Notes: generated by a model not told the origin, from the sequence alone. A stretch of 64,000 nt of DNA from Acidovorax temperans (GCF_006716905.1 NZ_VFPV01000001.1:177501-241500); one strand, 5' to 3'; shown: positions 47,876 to 57,465, counted from the stretch's first letter. Numbers and translations are program-made.

Positions 47876-49405
47876 ATGACCCAGCCTGAAGGCAAACCAC
47901 GGGCCCGCAGGCGCACACCTGAAGGACCAGCAGCCGACGTGACCAGCCCTGCACCGCTGGAATCGCCGCTGCCCGCCACGCGCGAGCAACGTGCCCGCGT
48001 GGGGCTGAATCTTTTTTGGCGCACGTTCTTTTTGCTGGCGCTGCTGCTGGTAGGCAGCATTCTGGCCTGGCTGCAAACGCTGCGGGCGCTGGAGTTTGAG
48101 CCCCGCACGCTGCACACGGCGCAGCAGATTGCCTCGCTGGTCAACCTCAGCCGCGCAGCGCTGGTGCACTCCGACGCGATTGCGCGGGTTTCGCTCATCA
48201 AGACGATGGCCGACCAGGAAGGCGTGCGCATTCTCCCCCGCGAGCCGGGCGACAAATTCACCCTGCTGGAAAGCGGCGCGCTGGGCAGCCGCCTGACCGA
48301 GGAGCTGACCCGGCGCCTGGGGCCCGACACCATCGTGGCGCAAAGCGTGAACGGAGAAAACGGCCTGTGGGTGGGCTTCAACATCAACGGCGACCCCAAT
48401 TGGCTGCTGATGGACCGATCACGCTTCAGCCCTGCGGGCGGGCGCACCTGGCTCATCTGGCTCATCACCGCCGGAGCGCTGTCGCTGGCCGGCGCTGCGG
48501 CCATTGCGCGGCTGATCAACCGCCCGCTCAAGCAGCTGTCGTACGCCGCCAACCGCGTCAAAGACGGAGACTTCACCGCCAGCCACCTGGACGAAGAGGT
48601 GGTGACCAGCGAAATCCGCGAGGTGAACATCGGCTTCAACCGCATGGCCCAAAAGCTGGCCAAGCTGGAACAAGACCGCGCGGTGATGCTGGCCGGCATT
48701 TCGCACGACCTGCGCACGCCCCTGGCGCGCCTGCGGCTCGAGACCGAAATGAGCGTGATGGACGACATCGCCCGCGAACACATGGTGGCCGACATCGTTC
48801 AGCTCGACGCCACCATCGACAAGTTCCTGGACTACGCCCGCCCAGACCATGTGACGCTCACACCGGTGAACCTGCACGCCGTGGTGTCGTCCTGCGTGTA
48901 CGCCGTGCAAGACCACCGGGAGCTGCAAATCACCATGCACATCCCAGAAGACCTGAACGTGCTGGCCGATGAGGTGGAACTGGCACGGGTGATTTCGAAC
49001 CTGCTGGAAAACGCCCGCCGCTATGGCAAGACGGCCGACACCGGTGTGACCAGTGTGGAAATCGCCGCCAAGGGCCGCGAAAACTGGGTGCTGCTCAAGC
49101 TGCGCGACCACGGCGACGGCGTGCCGCCCGAGCAGCTCTCCAACCTCACCAAGCCCTTCTTCCGGGGGGATTCCGCCCGCACGGCAGCGGCGGGTGCGGG
49201 GCTGGGCTTGTCGATTGTGGACAAGACGGTGCAGCGCATGGGCGGCATCTTTGCGCTGGCCAACTCCAGTACAGGCGGTCTGGTGGCGCACATTCAGTTG
49301 CAGCGCGCCAGCGAATTGCCCGAGGGCGTGGATCCCAAGCAGCGCCTGCACCGCCCGGCCGTCAAACGCCACCTGCCCCGCCAGCGGGCGCAGGAGCAGG
49401 CCTGA
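47876..49405 (+). CDS. envZ: Sensor histidine kinase, EnvZ type
   Basis: 509 residues; start at ATG 47876. Basic N-terminus, first membrane helix FWRTFFLLALLLVGSILAWL, a periplasmic domain of about 150 residues and a second helix TWLIWLITAGALSLAGAAAIA. HAMP follows (LINRPLKQLSYAANRVKDGDF). The phospho-acceptor His is in AGISHDLRTPLARLRLETEMS. The ATPase domain has N box NLLENARRYG, G1 LRDHGDGVPPEQL and G2 GAGLGLSIVDKTVQ. A Pro/Arg-rich cytoplasmic tail precedes the first helix. Partner of the OmpR-type regulator. Confidence 0.93.
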   Translation: MTQPEGKPRARRRTPEGPAADVTSPAPLESPLPATREQRARVGLNLFWRTFFLLALLLVGSILAWLQTLRALEFEPRTLHTAQQIASLVNLSRAALVHSDAIARVSLIKTMADQEGVRILPREPGDKFTLLESGALGSRLTEELTRRLGPDTIVAQSVNGENGLWVGFNINGDPNWLLMDRSRFSPAGGRTWLIWLITAGALSLAGAAAIARLINRPLKQLSYAANRVKDGDFTASHLDEEVVTSEIREVNIGFNRMAQKLAKLEQDRAVMLAGISHDLRTPLARLRLETEMSVMDDIAREHMVADIVQLDATIDKFLDYARPDHVTLTPVNLHAVVSSCVYAVQDHRELQITMHIPEDLNVLADEVELARVISNLLENARRYGKTADTGVTSVEIAAKGRENWVLLKLRDHGDGVPPEQLSNLTKPFFRGDSARTAAAGAGLGLSIVDKTVQRMGGIFALANSSTGGLVAHIQLQRASELPEGVDPKQRLHRPAVKRHLPRQRAQEQA

Positions 49406-49429
49406 AAGAGGCCTGAAACAGGTCTGACA

Positions 49430-49459
49430 AAGGCCCACGGTGTGAACCGTGGGCCTTTT
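49430..49459. terminator. Bidirectional terminator between envZ and the DHH gene
   Basis: AAGGCCCACGG and CCGTGGGCCTT form a stem with TTTTC on the plus strand, between convergent genes. Confidence 0.88.
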
Positions 49460-49464
49460 CACTA

Positions 49465-50379
49465 TCAGGCGTTGAACACGCCAGTCAGCAATTCGGGCAA
49501 CCGGGCCACCGGCATGCGAAACCCGCAGGCCTGGGCATGGCCACCACCGCCCATGCTTTCAGCGAGGGCGATGCAATCAAAATTGCGCTGGGCCCGCAGC
49601 CCGGCCTTCACGCCCTTGTCGGTGGCGCTCCACATCAGGGCGAAGGTGCCCGTCTTGGCGGAAAGAATGTCGCCCACCAGGCTGTGGAACATGCCGGGGG
49701 CGTTCACCATCAGTCCGGCAACGCCGTTGAACACCAGCGGCTGCGCGCCCTCGGCAATGTCGTGGGCCATCTTGCTGAATTTCTCGTCCATGGCGGCGCC
49801 ACGGGCCATGAAGGCGTCGAGCTGCTCGGGGGTGAAGCGGGTCATCTCCTTCCAGCGCTCGAAGGTTTTGGGCTCCATGTCCAGCGCCGACAGGAACGGA
49901 GCGCTCTGCGCAAATTCCCACTTCCAGATGTCACGGTCTTCCACGTACTGCAAGAGCGCGGGCACGGGTTCGTCGGGGTGGAAAAACTCCCACGCCAGCC
50001 GGGCGCCCGACTTGTTCATGTCGAAGTGCACCACGCCGCAGCGGCATGCAAAGCCTGTGAGCTTTTCGGCAGCGCTCTTGTGGTGGTCCAGCATGACGAG
50101 CTTGGCCGCGCGCTCGTCGATGGCGGCCAGGATCTCGGCAGAGAAAGAGAAGTCGAGGATGTACACCGTGCGCCCTTGCAGCGGCGGCAAGTCGTCCACA
50201 GTTTGCACATCGCCATGGTCCAGGCCCACGTATTCGGCCTGTTCGCCATAGTAAAGCCAGGCTGCCAACGCCGCGCCAAAGCCGTCGGGGCAGCCACGGC
50301 CGTGGTACAGAACCAGCACAGAGGGATCGTCTTTGCTGGGCGCCACCAGCAGTTGCAGGGGAAGAATGGATTTGCTCAT
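49465..50379 (-). CDS. DHH-family phosphoesterase
   Basis: 304 residues. DHH signature LDHHKSAAEKL, with an N-terminal metal-binding segment LVLYHGRGCPDGFGAALAAW (where classical members have D-x-D) and YILDFSF. The C-terminal DHHA1-type motif is GGGGHAQACGFRM. It could hydrolyse oligoribonucleotides, pAp or a similar phosphodiester; the exact substrate is unknown. It stands alone, convergent with envZ. Confidence 0.88.
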   Translation of the reverse strand: MSKSILPLQLLVAPSKDDPSVLVLYHGRGCPDGFGAALAAWLYYGEQAEYVGLDHGDVQTVDDLPPLQGRTVYILDFSFSAEILAAIDERAAKLVMLDHHKSAAEKLTGFACRCGVVHFDMNKSGARLAWEFFHPDEPVPALLQYVEDRDIWKWEFAQSAPFLSALDMEPKTFERWKEMTRFTPEQLDAFMARGAAMDEKFSKMAHDIAEGAQPLVFNGVAGLMVNAPGMFHSLVGDILSAKTGTFALMWSATDKGVKAGLRAQRNFDCIALAESMGGGGHAQACGFRMPVARLPELLTGVFNA

Positions 50380-50446
50380 TGCCCTGATTGTCGCGTGTGC
50401 CAGCGCACCGCGTGTCCCAAAGTCCCCATCAACCCCTTCAACCGGT

Positions 50447-50503
50447 TTTCAATTTTGATAGCAGCTTGCGCTTGATCGACGGGCGCGGGGCTATGATTTG
50501 GCT
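50447..50503. repeat. Dispersed palindromic repeat, copy 9 (upstream of truC)
   Basis: TTTTGATAGCAGCTTGCGCTT, loop GATCGACG, GGCGCGGGG, then CTATGATTTGGCTT. The right stem is diverged. It fills much of the divergent gap between the DHH and truC genes. Confidence 0.65.
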
Positions 50504-50525
50504 TGTCATCCCAACACCGTTCCCC

Positions 50526-51338
50526 ATGCCCCAGCCCCTGCACATCCTCTGGCAAGACGACCACCTGGTGGCCGTGTACAAGCCTGCGGGCTGGCTGGTG
50601 CACCGCACGGGGCTGGACGCGGGCGAAACCCGCTTTGTGATGCAGACCTTGCGCGACCAGCTGGGCCGACACGTCTTCCCGGTGCACCGGCTGGACAAAG
50701 GCACCTGCGGCGTGCTGGTGATGGCGCTGCACAGCGACGCGGCCCGGGCGCTTTCCCAATCTTTTGAGAACCAGGCCACGCACAAGGTCTACATCGCCAT
50801 GGTGCGCGGCTGGACGCCCCCGGCTGTGGAGGTAGACCACCCCCTGCGCCCGGACGATGCCCCGCCCGACGCCCCCGTGCAAAGCGCGCACACCCGGTTT
50901 CGCACGCTGGCGCAGTTGACGCTGCCCGAAGCCAGCGACCCGCGCTTTGCCACCACCCGCGCTTCTCTGGTGGAGGCCATGCCCACCACCGGGCGGCGCC
51001 ACCAGATACGCCGCCATCTCAAGCACCTGGCGCACCCCATCATTGGCGATGCCACCCACGGCAAAGGGCCGCTGAACCGCTGGTGGGCCCAGCGCCTGGG
51101 CCAGCAGCGCCTGTGGCTGCATGCACTGCGCCTGAGCCTGCCGCAACCGTTGACTGGCGAGATGCTGCACCTGCACAGCGGTTTGCCACTGCAACCCGCG
51201 CCAGGCAGCAGCGTGGCCGCCTGCCCCCATGACCCCGAAGCGCCAGAAGCGCCCAGCTTGGACTGGCAACGTCTGCAAGCCGACTGGCCCTGGCAATGGC
51301 TGAACAACTCCCCGGCCCCGACCCCAGTGCGCTCATGA
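50526..51338 (+). CDS. truC: tRNA pseudouridine(65) synthase TruC
   Basis: 270 residues; start at ATG 50526 (MPQPLHILWQDDHLVAVYKPAGWLVHRTGLD), matching E. coli TruC from the first residues. The catalytic Asp is in FPVHRLDKGTCGVLVMAL. HQIRRHLKHLAHPIIGDATHG and the C-terminal LHALRLSLPQPLTGEML are also conserved. Makes pseudouridine at tRNA position 65. Frame extends upstream to 50388 through the repeat, without conservation. Confidence 0.93.
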   Translation: MPQPLHILWQDDHLVAVYKPAGWLVHRTGLDAGETRFVMQTLRDQLGRHVFPVHRLDKGTCGVLVMALHSDAARALSQSFENQATHKVYIAMVRGWTPPAVEVDHPLRPDDAPPDAPVQSAHTRFRTLAQLTLPEASDPRFATTRASLVEAMPTTGRRHQIRRHLKHLAHPIIGDATHGKGPLNRWWAQRLGQQRLWLHALRLSLPQPLTGEMLHLHSGLPLQPAPGSSVAACPHDPEAPEAPSLDWQRLQADWPWQWLNNSPAPTPVRS

Positions 51339-51410
51339 CGGCAACCCCGGAGGTTTGGCGACGTGGAAGGGCTACGATGCGCCTTCGCTTCTGAACACCG
51401 CTTTCGCTCC

Positions 51411-54400
51411 ATGGCATTTCCCTCGGTCAAGCTCACCACCCTGGCATCGCTGACCCACCGGCTGCCTGCCGCCTGCTGGCTGGCACAGCGCCTGGAGCAA
51501 GCGCCGGAGCGCTGGGCCACGCTGCCGGTGTGGTGGGTGGAGGGCGACCTGGACATGGCGGCGCTCGATCTGGTCACCACCCTGTCGAGCGACGGGCAAT
51601 GGCTGCCCCCCCTGCCCTCCACCGCGCTGGATGGCAGTGCGCCCCACCCCGGCGGCGCCCTGCTGTGGGTGGACGGCCATTTGCGACTGCAAGGGGCACT
51701 GACGGGCGGCTGGCACACCCCTGCCAGCGCGGCTGAACCATCGAGCCCCGCCGTGCATGCGCTGGTGATGGGCGATGCCCAGGTGCACAGCGCCCTGCTG
51801 CGCCAAGGCCAGCTGCATGTGCAAGGCAACCTGTCGGTACACACATTGCTGTGGGGCGATGGCGCGCCGGGCGGCCTCACGGTGCTGGGCCAATCCACTG
51901 CACAGGTGGGGCTGTTCACGCGCGGGTATGCACCGCAGTGGAACCAACCGCCCAGCTTTGACTTCACGCTGCAAGATGCAGACCCTGCCGGTGATTCGGC
52001 GCTTTGGCAGCCTGCGGACCATGAAACACTGGGCCTGGTACTCCAGCCCCAGTACCTGGATGCCGACAACGCCGGAACAGGCAGCCTGGCCGAGATGCTG
52101 AACGCCCCCGCGCTGGTGGAAGCCGCCAGGGCGCAGCAGCCTGTGACGCAGCCCACCGCCGCAGTGCATGCACTGCTGCCGCCTGTCCCCTCCTTTTTCC
52201 AGGACGAATCCATCAGCGTGGCCAATATCAGGGCCGCTGTGCAGTCACCCCTGATCGCACCCAAGCAATTCACGGCCGAAGGCTGGTTTGGGCAGACCGA
52301 CTTTTCGCTGTGCCGCAAACATGTAGACAGCGACGGCGATGCGCGGCAAGACAGCGTGTTCATCACCGTATGGAAACAATGGGACTTTTACCTGGGGGTG
52401 GAAAGCCCCGAGCCCGCGCAGGGCTGGCTGGGCGGCGGGTGGAGCCGGCTCCAGCGCCTGTTCAAGCGCCATGGCGGGCAACACCCTGTGGTGCTCAATG
52501 CCCGCAGCACGGGCAGCACACCAGGGTTGGTGGTGCTGTACCGCCCCTATGAGCAAGGCGTTGCCGGTGCATGGGCCCCGCTGGCGTTGGGTGATGAAGA
52601 TGGCGCAGACCCCGCCGCCCAGCGGGCCTGCCAGCAAGCGTGGCGCGGGGTGCTGGACTATGTGCGCAAAGGCACCGCCCAGGCACGCGCGCACCACCCG
52701 TTGTGGGCGGCCCTGCATGAAGCAATTACCCCTGCGCGCCTCACGGCCCTCACGTCCACGCCCCTGTTCACCGAGCGCTACAACGACTGGTGGGACAGCG
52801 AAAAAAACGGCCTGTGGGTAGGCCAGTTCTGGATGGGCGCACGCCAGCCCTGCCTGCACCAGGGCGAGCCCTGGGGCCGCGCTTTCAAGCTGAGCTGGAA
52901 AAACGGCGAAGACGGCCCTGGCGATGCGCCTGACAACGCCCACAGCGCCTACCAGATCGACATTGAAGAAGCCCGCGAAGGCCCGCCGCTGCTGCGGGTA
53001 ACGTACAGCCAGCGGCAAAGCGAGCCGCGCACGCCCATTCCACCCGACGCGGCAGACCATCTGGCGCGCCTGCTGCGCCTGTACCGCCAGGCGCAAACGC
53101 ACATCGAGCGCCTGACGGCAGCCATGGCCCACGAGGCCCAGCCACCACGCCCCCCCGCTGCGCAACTGCTCACCGTGCCGCCGTTGGCACCCAATGTTCC
53201 CGATACCGCCGTTTTCGGCGCCGAGTGGATGCAGCGCTCGGGCCAGTGGCAAGCCACGGGCCAGGCCTACGCACAGCAAGCCCGCACCCAACTCGCCGTT
53301 GCCGACGCTCCACCTGCGCAGGCCATGGGGCAGGCAGCGGCGGATGCAGGCCTTTCGCTGTTTGGGGCTGCGGCTGACACCATGCCCGCGGTGGATGACC
53401 CCCGTGCAGCGGACGCCGAAGCCGTCCTGCAACTGGCGCGCGAGGTGCACCGCCATGCCGATATGGGCCTGGCAGCACGCTTTCGGCAGCGCTTTGCCTT
53501 TGCCCCCGATGCGCTGGCGGCCCATGCCTACCGGGCGGGCCAACCCGCAGGCCCCTTGCTGCTGCTGGACGATGACCGCGCCGTGGTGCGGGTGGCCCAA
53601 GGTGGCCCGCACGGCACGCACTGGTGGCTGTTGCAAGGCCTGCAGGCGACGGTGGTGGAAGGTTTGCACGGTGCGGGGCGTTCCCCCAACCGGCAATGCT
53701 TTGCCAAGTTCGACGGTCACCAAGTCACCACCCACGCGGGCTGGGTCGGGCCGGTGATCACCCGCTTCCACCTGCCCCACCACGCCAAAGCCGCAAGGCC
53801 GGGGACTGCCGGGTGTGACGAGATCCTGCCCTTCAACGATGGTTTGCGCGTTCTGTGGCGCGACGCTACCGGTGTGTACCTGCTGACACCCGACGCAGCG
53901 CAACAGCTGTACCCCAGAGCGGAAAGCAACGAAGCAGCCAATGCCCCGGAGCACCCAGATGCGCAAGAGCCACGGGCACAGCCTCTGCTGCACATGGCGC
54001 TGTCACCCGACGAGCGCTTCATCGCCGTGGGCGACCAGGGCAGCCAGCACCTCTTGCTCAACCCGCGTGGCGAGGTGCTGGGCCGGTGGGCACCGTTGTC
54101 GGCCTGCGCCCACCACGCCACATTCACCCACGACAGCACCCGGCTGCTGGCCCATTCCTGCCACCTTTACACGGGCCGTACCGGGGTGTTGCATCTGCCG
54201 CCCAAAGGCACTGGGGGCGGCCTCCATGAGTACCCATCGTTCCCAGGCGCTGCCGCGCTGCAGCCGTTTCATTGCCACAGCTGGCGGGTGGATGCCACGA
54301 CCACGCTGCAGGGCACGGTGATGGAAGGCGATGCGGCAGGCTACCTGCATGCGCTCAGCGACGACGGACAACTGCTGTGGCACCACCACATTGGCGGCGC

Positions 54401-54584
54401 TTTGAACGCGCTGGACACGTCACCCGATGGTTCCACCATCGTCGCCGCCAGCCACAGCGGCTATGTGGTGTGGCTGCGGCAGCTGGGGGCAGGCATGGAC
54501 CCCTGTTCGATCAGCACTTCGCCGTATGCCGAAACAGGGCGCTGGATTTTTTGGCAGGGTGAGGCGGAACCATTGCACTGGTAA
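51411..54584 (+). CDS. Large orphan protein: bactofilin-like N-terminus, beta-propeller-like C-terminus
   Basis: 1057 residues, start at ATG 51411 (MAFPSVKLTTLASLTHRL). I recognise no named family for the whole. Residues about 90-175 repeat a short pattern (LLWVDGHLRLQGAL; ALVMGDAQVHSALLRQGQLHVQGNLSVHTLLWGDGAPGGLTVLGQSTAQVGLFTRG), suggesting a right-handed beta-helix like polymer-forming (bactofilin) domains. The middle (about 260-560) is aromatic-rich (DFYLGVESPEPAQGW, YNDWWDSEKNGLWVGQFWMGARQP). The end (about 850-1040) has propeller-like strands (LLHMALSPDERFIAVGDQGSQHLLL; ALNALDTSPDGSTIVAASHSGYVVWL). No signal peptide or membrane helix, so probably cytoplasmic. No partner gene adjacent. 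Confidence 0.8.
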   Translation: MAFPSVKLTTLASLTHRLPAACWLAQRLEQAPERWATLPVWWVEGDLDMAALDLVTTLSSDGQWLPPLPSTALDGSAPHPGGALLWVDGHLRLQGALTGGWHTPASAAEPSSPAVHALVMGDAQVHSALLRQGQLHVQGNLSVHTLLWGDGAPGGLTVLGQSTAQVGLFTRGYAPQWNQPPSFDFTLQDADPAGDSALWQPADHETLGLVLQPQYLDADNAGTGSLAEMLNAPALVEAARAQQPVTQPTAAVHALLPPVPSFFQDESISVANIRAAVQSPLIAPKQFTAEGWFGQTDFSLCRKHVDSDGDARQDSVFITVWKQWDFYLGVESPEPAQGWLGGGWSRLQRLFKRHGGQHPVVLNARSTGSTPGLVVLYRPYEQGVAGAWAPLALGDEDGADPAAQRACQQAWRGVLDYVRKGTAQARAHHPLWAALHEAITPARLTALTSTPLFTERYNDWWDSEKNGLWVGQFWMGARQPCLHQGEPWGRAFKLSWKNGEDGPGDAPDNAHSAYQIDIEEAREGPPLLRVTYSQRQSEPRTPIPPDAADHLARLLRLYRQAQTHIERLTAAMAHEAQPPRPPAAQLLTVPPLAPNVPDTAVFGAEWMQRSGQWQATGQAYAQQARTQLAVADAPPAQAMGQAAADAGLSLFGAAADTMPAVDDPRAADAEAVLQLAREVHRHADMGLAARFRQRFAFAPDALAAHAYRAGQPAGPLLLLDDDRAVVRVAQGGPHGTHWWLLQGLQATVVEGLHGAGRSPNRQCFAKFDGHQVTTHAGWVGPVITRFHLPHHAKAARPGTAGCDEILPFNDGLRVLWRDATGVYLLTPDAAQQLYPRAESNEAANAPEHPDAQEPRAQPLLHMALSPDERFIAVGDQGSQHLLLNPRGEVLGRWAPLSACAHHATFTHDSTRLLAHSCHLYTGRTGVLHLPPKGTGGGLHEYPSFPGAAALQPFHCHSWRVDATTTLQGTVMEGDAAGYLHALSDDGQLLWHHHIGGALNALDTSPDGSTIVAASHSGYVVWLRQLGAGMDPCSISTSPYAETGRWIFWQGEAEPLHW

Positions 54585-54655
54585 CGGCGCTCCGCCTTGA
54601 AGTCAGCCTGCTGGTCACCGACGCCCACGGTGCCAAGGCGGCCAACAAAGGATGT

Positions 54656-54716
54656 ATTGCTACTTTTTTGATAGCTGCTTGCGCTTTTAAATAAAGGCTT
54701 TGGCACTGATTTGGCA
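54656..54716. repeat. Dispersed palindromic repeat, copy 10
   Basis: TTTTTTGATAGCTGCTTGCGCTTTTAAATAAAGGCTTTGGCACTGATTTGGC carries the left half of the consensus exactly and a diverged right half. Intergenic between convergent genes. Confidence 0.78.
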
Positions 54717-54766
54717 TCAACTCGGCTAACCCTACAGAGCAGCACCCAGCGGCCCGTGTGCTCCGC

Positions 54767-57094
54767 TCAATGCGGCCCGGGGCCTTGGGGCAAGTCGGGA
54801 GTCTGTCGGGCCATCCATTGGTCCACAGGCTCGGGGTGCCCAAAAAGGTAGCCCTGGTAGACCATGGCAGGTTCGCGCTGGGCGAGAAAATCCACCTGCT
54901 CCTGCGTCTCCACCCCTTCGGCCACAACGCGCAAACCAAACTGGCTGGCAACGGTCAAGAGGGCCTCCACCAAAGCGCCGTCGTCCTTGTTGCTCGGGGC
55001 CTCGCTCACGAAAGAACGGTCAATCTTCAGCTCCTGGATCGGCAGGCGCTTGAGGTACGCCAGCGACGAGTAGCCCGTGCCGAAATCATCCAGCGCAAAT
55101 TCCACGCCCAGGGCGACGAGTTCGCGCATTTTCGACACCACATCGTCAAAGTCATCTATCACCAGACCTTCGGTGACTTCCAGCGTGAGCAGCGTGGGGT
55201 CTGCCCCCGTGGTGCGCAGCAAGGCCCGCAGGCTGGGCACAAAGCCATCCTCGCGAAACTGCCGGGCACTGAGGTTGACGGACATGCGCAGGCGACGCCG
55301 GCTGAAGTCGGGCTGCGCCACCACGGCACAGGCCTGCGCCAGCACCCATTCACCCAGGCTCACGATCAGGTCGGACTCTTCTGCCATAGGGATGAAAGCC
55401 CCAGGCGTCAACAGGCCATCGCGCGGGTGCTGCCAGCGCACCAGGGCCTCCACCCCCGTCACCTGACCGCGCACATTCACCTGGGGCTGCACGTAAAGCC
55501 GCAGCTCTTGCGCACCGATGGCGTGGCGCAGGTCCCGCTCCACCTGAAAGCGCTGGGCCGCCGCCGCGCCCATGCCCTGCTCAAAAAAGGCCGACCGGGC
55601 GCCACCCGCGTGCTTGGCCCGGTGCAGGGCGGTGCCCGCGCGCCCCATGGCAGCCAGCGGCGATTCCTCCACGCCTTGCGGGTACAGCGTCAAGCCCATG
55701 CTCAATCCCAGCTGCGCCTCTTCGCCGGTGTCGCCCAAGGCCAGGGGGCGCACAAAGGCTTGCTGGATCTGGTCGGCGAACGCCAGGGCACGGCGGCCTG
55801 CCACGGTAGCGTCGATGCCCAGGTCGTGCAGCACAATGCCAAACTCGTCCCCCGCCACACGTACCAGCAAATCGTGCGGGCCCAGCAGCTCGGCCAGCCG
55901 CAAGGCCACGGCGCACAGCAGCCGGTCGCCCATCTCGCTGCCTCGGGCATCGTTGAAGTTGGTGAACCGGTCCAGATCCAGCAGCAGCAAGACGTGCACA
56001 TCGTCGCCCGAGCGCTGGTGGCGGGCCTGCAGGCTGGCCAGCCGCTCAATGAGCATGGACCGGTTGGGCAGGCTGGTGAGCGAGTCGTAATGCGCGAGCC
56101 GGTGAATCTCTTGCGCAGCCCGCTTGCGGTCACTCACGTCCTGCTTGAGCTCGACATAGTGGGTGATGCGCCCGTCTGGCTGGCGGATAGGGGCCACCAC
56201 CACGGACTCGCTGATCACCGCGCCATCTTTGCGCAAATTGCTTTGCTCGCCCGCCCAGGACTCGCCACGCTCCAGGGTCTCGCGCATGCCCTGCCATTGC
56301 GTGGGCCCCAGGCCGTTGGCGGACACCTCACTGCTCAGCCGGCCCAGCACTTCATCGCGGGCATAGCCGGTGCGCGCCAAAAAGGCATCGTTCACAAATT
56401 CGATGCGCCCGTCCAGATCGGTGATGACCGTGCTCTCAGGGCTTTGCTCCACCACGCGCAGCAGCTTGCGCAGTTCGGCATCGCGGGCCCTCAGGTCTTG
56501 GGCCATGGTTTGGGCCTCATGCACCCGCCGGAGGTAGCTTTTGCGCGAGAGCAGCGTAGCTGCCGCCGTGAGCCCCACAATGCCTGCCAGGTACACCGCA
56601 TACGCCCATCGGTTGTGGGGGCGCATGGCGGGCAGCGCCCCATGCTGATCAGCCCACAGGAAAAACGCAAACAAACCGCCGGTGACCGCCAGCAAACCCA
56701 CGGTGGAGCGGCCGCCCAGCAGCCAGGCACACAACACGATCAGAACGGGATAAATAAGCAGGTTGGGGCTGTTGATGCCGCCATTGCTGGCAGCCACCAG
56801 CGACACGACCACCCACACGCCCCACACCAGCAACCGGGCAGCCAGCGTCTGCCACCCCAGGTGCAGCGCCACCAAGGTGGTGGCCCCTACACCGGCCACG
56901 CACAGGTTCAGCGCCAGGCGGCTCCACTGGGCTTGCTCTTCGCGCAACAGGAGCAGGGCCACCAAAGCGCCCACCACCACGGCCACCCAGCCAGCTAGCC
57001 ACCTGCACCATGCGGCGCATGCTGGGGTCGTTATGGTTGACGACAGGCGGCATAGAAAGGGGTGCCCTGGTGGAATGCAAAACAAGCGTTGCAT
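54767..57094 (-). CDS. PAS-GGDEF-EAL protein with membrane N-terminus (c-di-GMP metabolism)
   Basis: About 775 residues. Six hydrophobic segments (WLAGWVAVVVGALVALLLL to YAVYLAGIVGLTAAATLL) are followed by a PAS domain (VVEQSPESTVITDLDGRIEFVNDAF), a GGDEF domain whose signature reads AGDEF (RVAGDEFGIVL), and an EAL domain with intact EALVRW, NLSARQF, DDFGTGYSSLAYLKRLP and EGVETQEQ. It is likely mainly a phosphodiesterase, with the AGDEF site possibly weak or regulatory. The start is uncertain. ATG 57094 is in frame, but a more natural N-terminus (MPPVVNHNDPSMRRMVQVASWL) starts at 57053 in another frame and would need an indel near 57000. Confidence 0.85.
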   Translation of the reverse strand: MQRLFCIPPGHPFLCRLSSTITTPACAAWCRWLAGWVAVVVGALVALLLLREEQAQWSRLALNLCVAGVGATTLVALHLGWQTLAARLLVWGVWVVVSLVAASNGGINSPNLLIYPVLIVLCAWLLGGRSTVGLLAVTGGLFAFFLWADQHGALPAMRPHNRWAYAVYLAGIVGLTAAATLLSRKSYLRRVHEAQTMAQDLRARDAELRKLLRVVEQSPESTVITDLDGRIEFVNDAFLARTGYARDEVLGRLSSEVSANGLGPTQWQGMRETLERGESWAGEQSNLRKDGAVISESVVVAPIRQPDGRITHYVELKQDVSDRKRAAQEIHRLAHYDSLTSLPNRSMLIERLASLQARHQRSGDDVHVLLLLDLDRFTNFNDARGSEMGDRLLCAVALRLAELLGPHDLLVRVAGDEFGIVLHDLGIDATVAGRRALAFADQIQQAFVRPLALGDTGEEAQLGLSMGLTLYPQGVEESPLAAMGRAGTALHRAKHAGGARSAFFEQGMGAAAAQRFQVERDLRHAIGAQELRLYVQPQVNVRGQVTGVEALVRWQHPRDGLLTPGAFIPMAEESDLIVSLGEWVLAQACAVVAQPDFSRRRLRMSVNLSARQFREDGFVPSLRALLRTTGADPTLLTLEVTEGLVIDDFDDVVSKMRELVALGVEFALDDFGTGYSSLAYLKRLPIQELKIDRSFVSEAPSNKDDGALVEALLTVASQFGLRVVAEGVETQEQVDFLAQREPAMVYQGYLFGHPEPVDQWMARQTPDLPQGPGPH

Positions 57095-57216
57095 CCTAAC
57101 GCGGAGCGGCGATGAATCACAGAGCACACCCCAGAGTTGGCGCGGGTACGCAACGCGCGAGCCCGGCGGCCACTGGGGACCTGGTGAGCCGGCGGCCGGG
57201 CCACCCGCCCCGGCGC

Positions 57217-57441
57217 TCAATAGTGCGGGGGAAGCTCGTCTCGCAAATTGCGCGGGCCGTTGGAGCCGCCCTCGGGCGCCTGCTGGCGCAGCTGGATGAC
57301 TTCGTGCGTGAGCCGGTCGATGAGTTGCTGCTGCTGGTAAATGGTCAGGTTCAGCTGATCCAACAGGTCTTCTGTGAAGCTGGCCTTGATTTCCAGTGCT
57401 TCAAGCCGTTGAAGGATTTCGTCGGTAAGGGGTGAGGTCAT
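57217..57441 (-). CDS. slyX: SlyX family protein
   Basis: 74 residues, a short coiled coil (EILQRLEALEIKASFTEDLLDQLNLTIYQQQQLIDRLTHEVIQL) with the diagnostic C-terminal D-E-L-P-P-H-Y. The length matches E. coli SlyX. Function unknown. Lies just upstream of the GGDEF-EAL gene on the same strand. Confidence 0.93.
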   Translation of the reverse strand: MTSPLTDEILQRLEALEIKASFTEDLLDQLNLTIYQQQQLIDRLTHEVIQLRQQAPEGGSNGPRNLRDELPPHY

Positions 57442-57465
57442 GGGAGCTATCGGGTGGGCACAGCG

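Noticed and set aside
52245..53993. 582-residue minus-strand frame opposite the large orphan protein
   Set aside because: The plus-strand frame is longer, starts with a sensible ATG and shows beta-repeat structure; the minus frame shows none.
54758..56998. 746-residue open frame on the plus strand opposite the GGDEF-EAL gene
   Set aside because: Antisense shadow with His/Gln-rich low-complexity composition; the opposite strand has clear PAS, GGDEF and EAL motifs.
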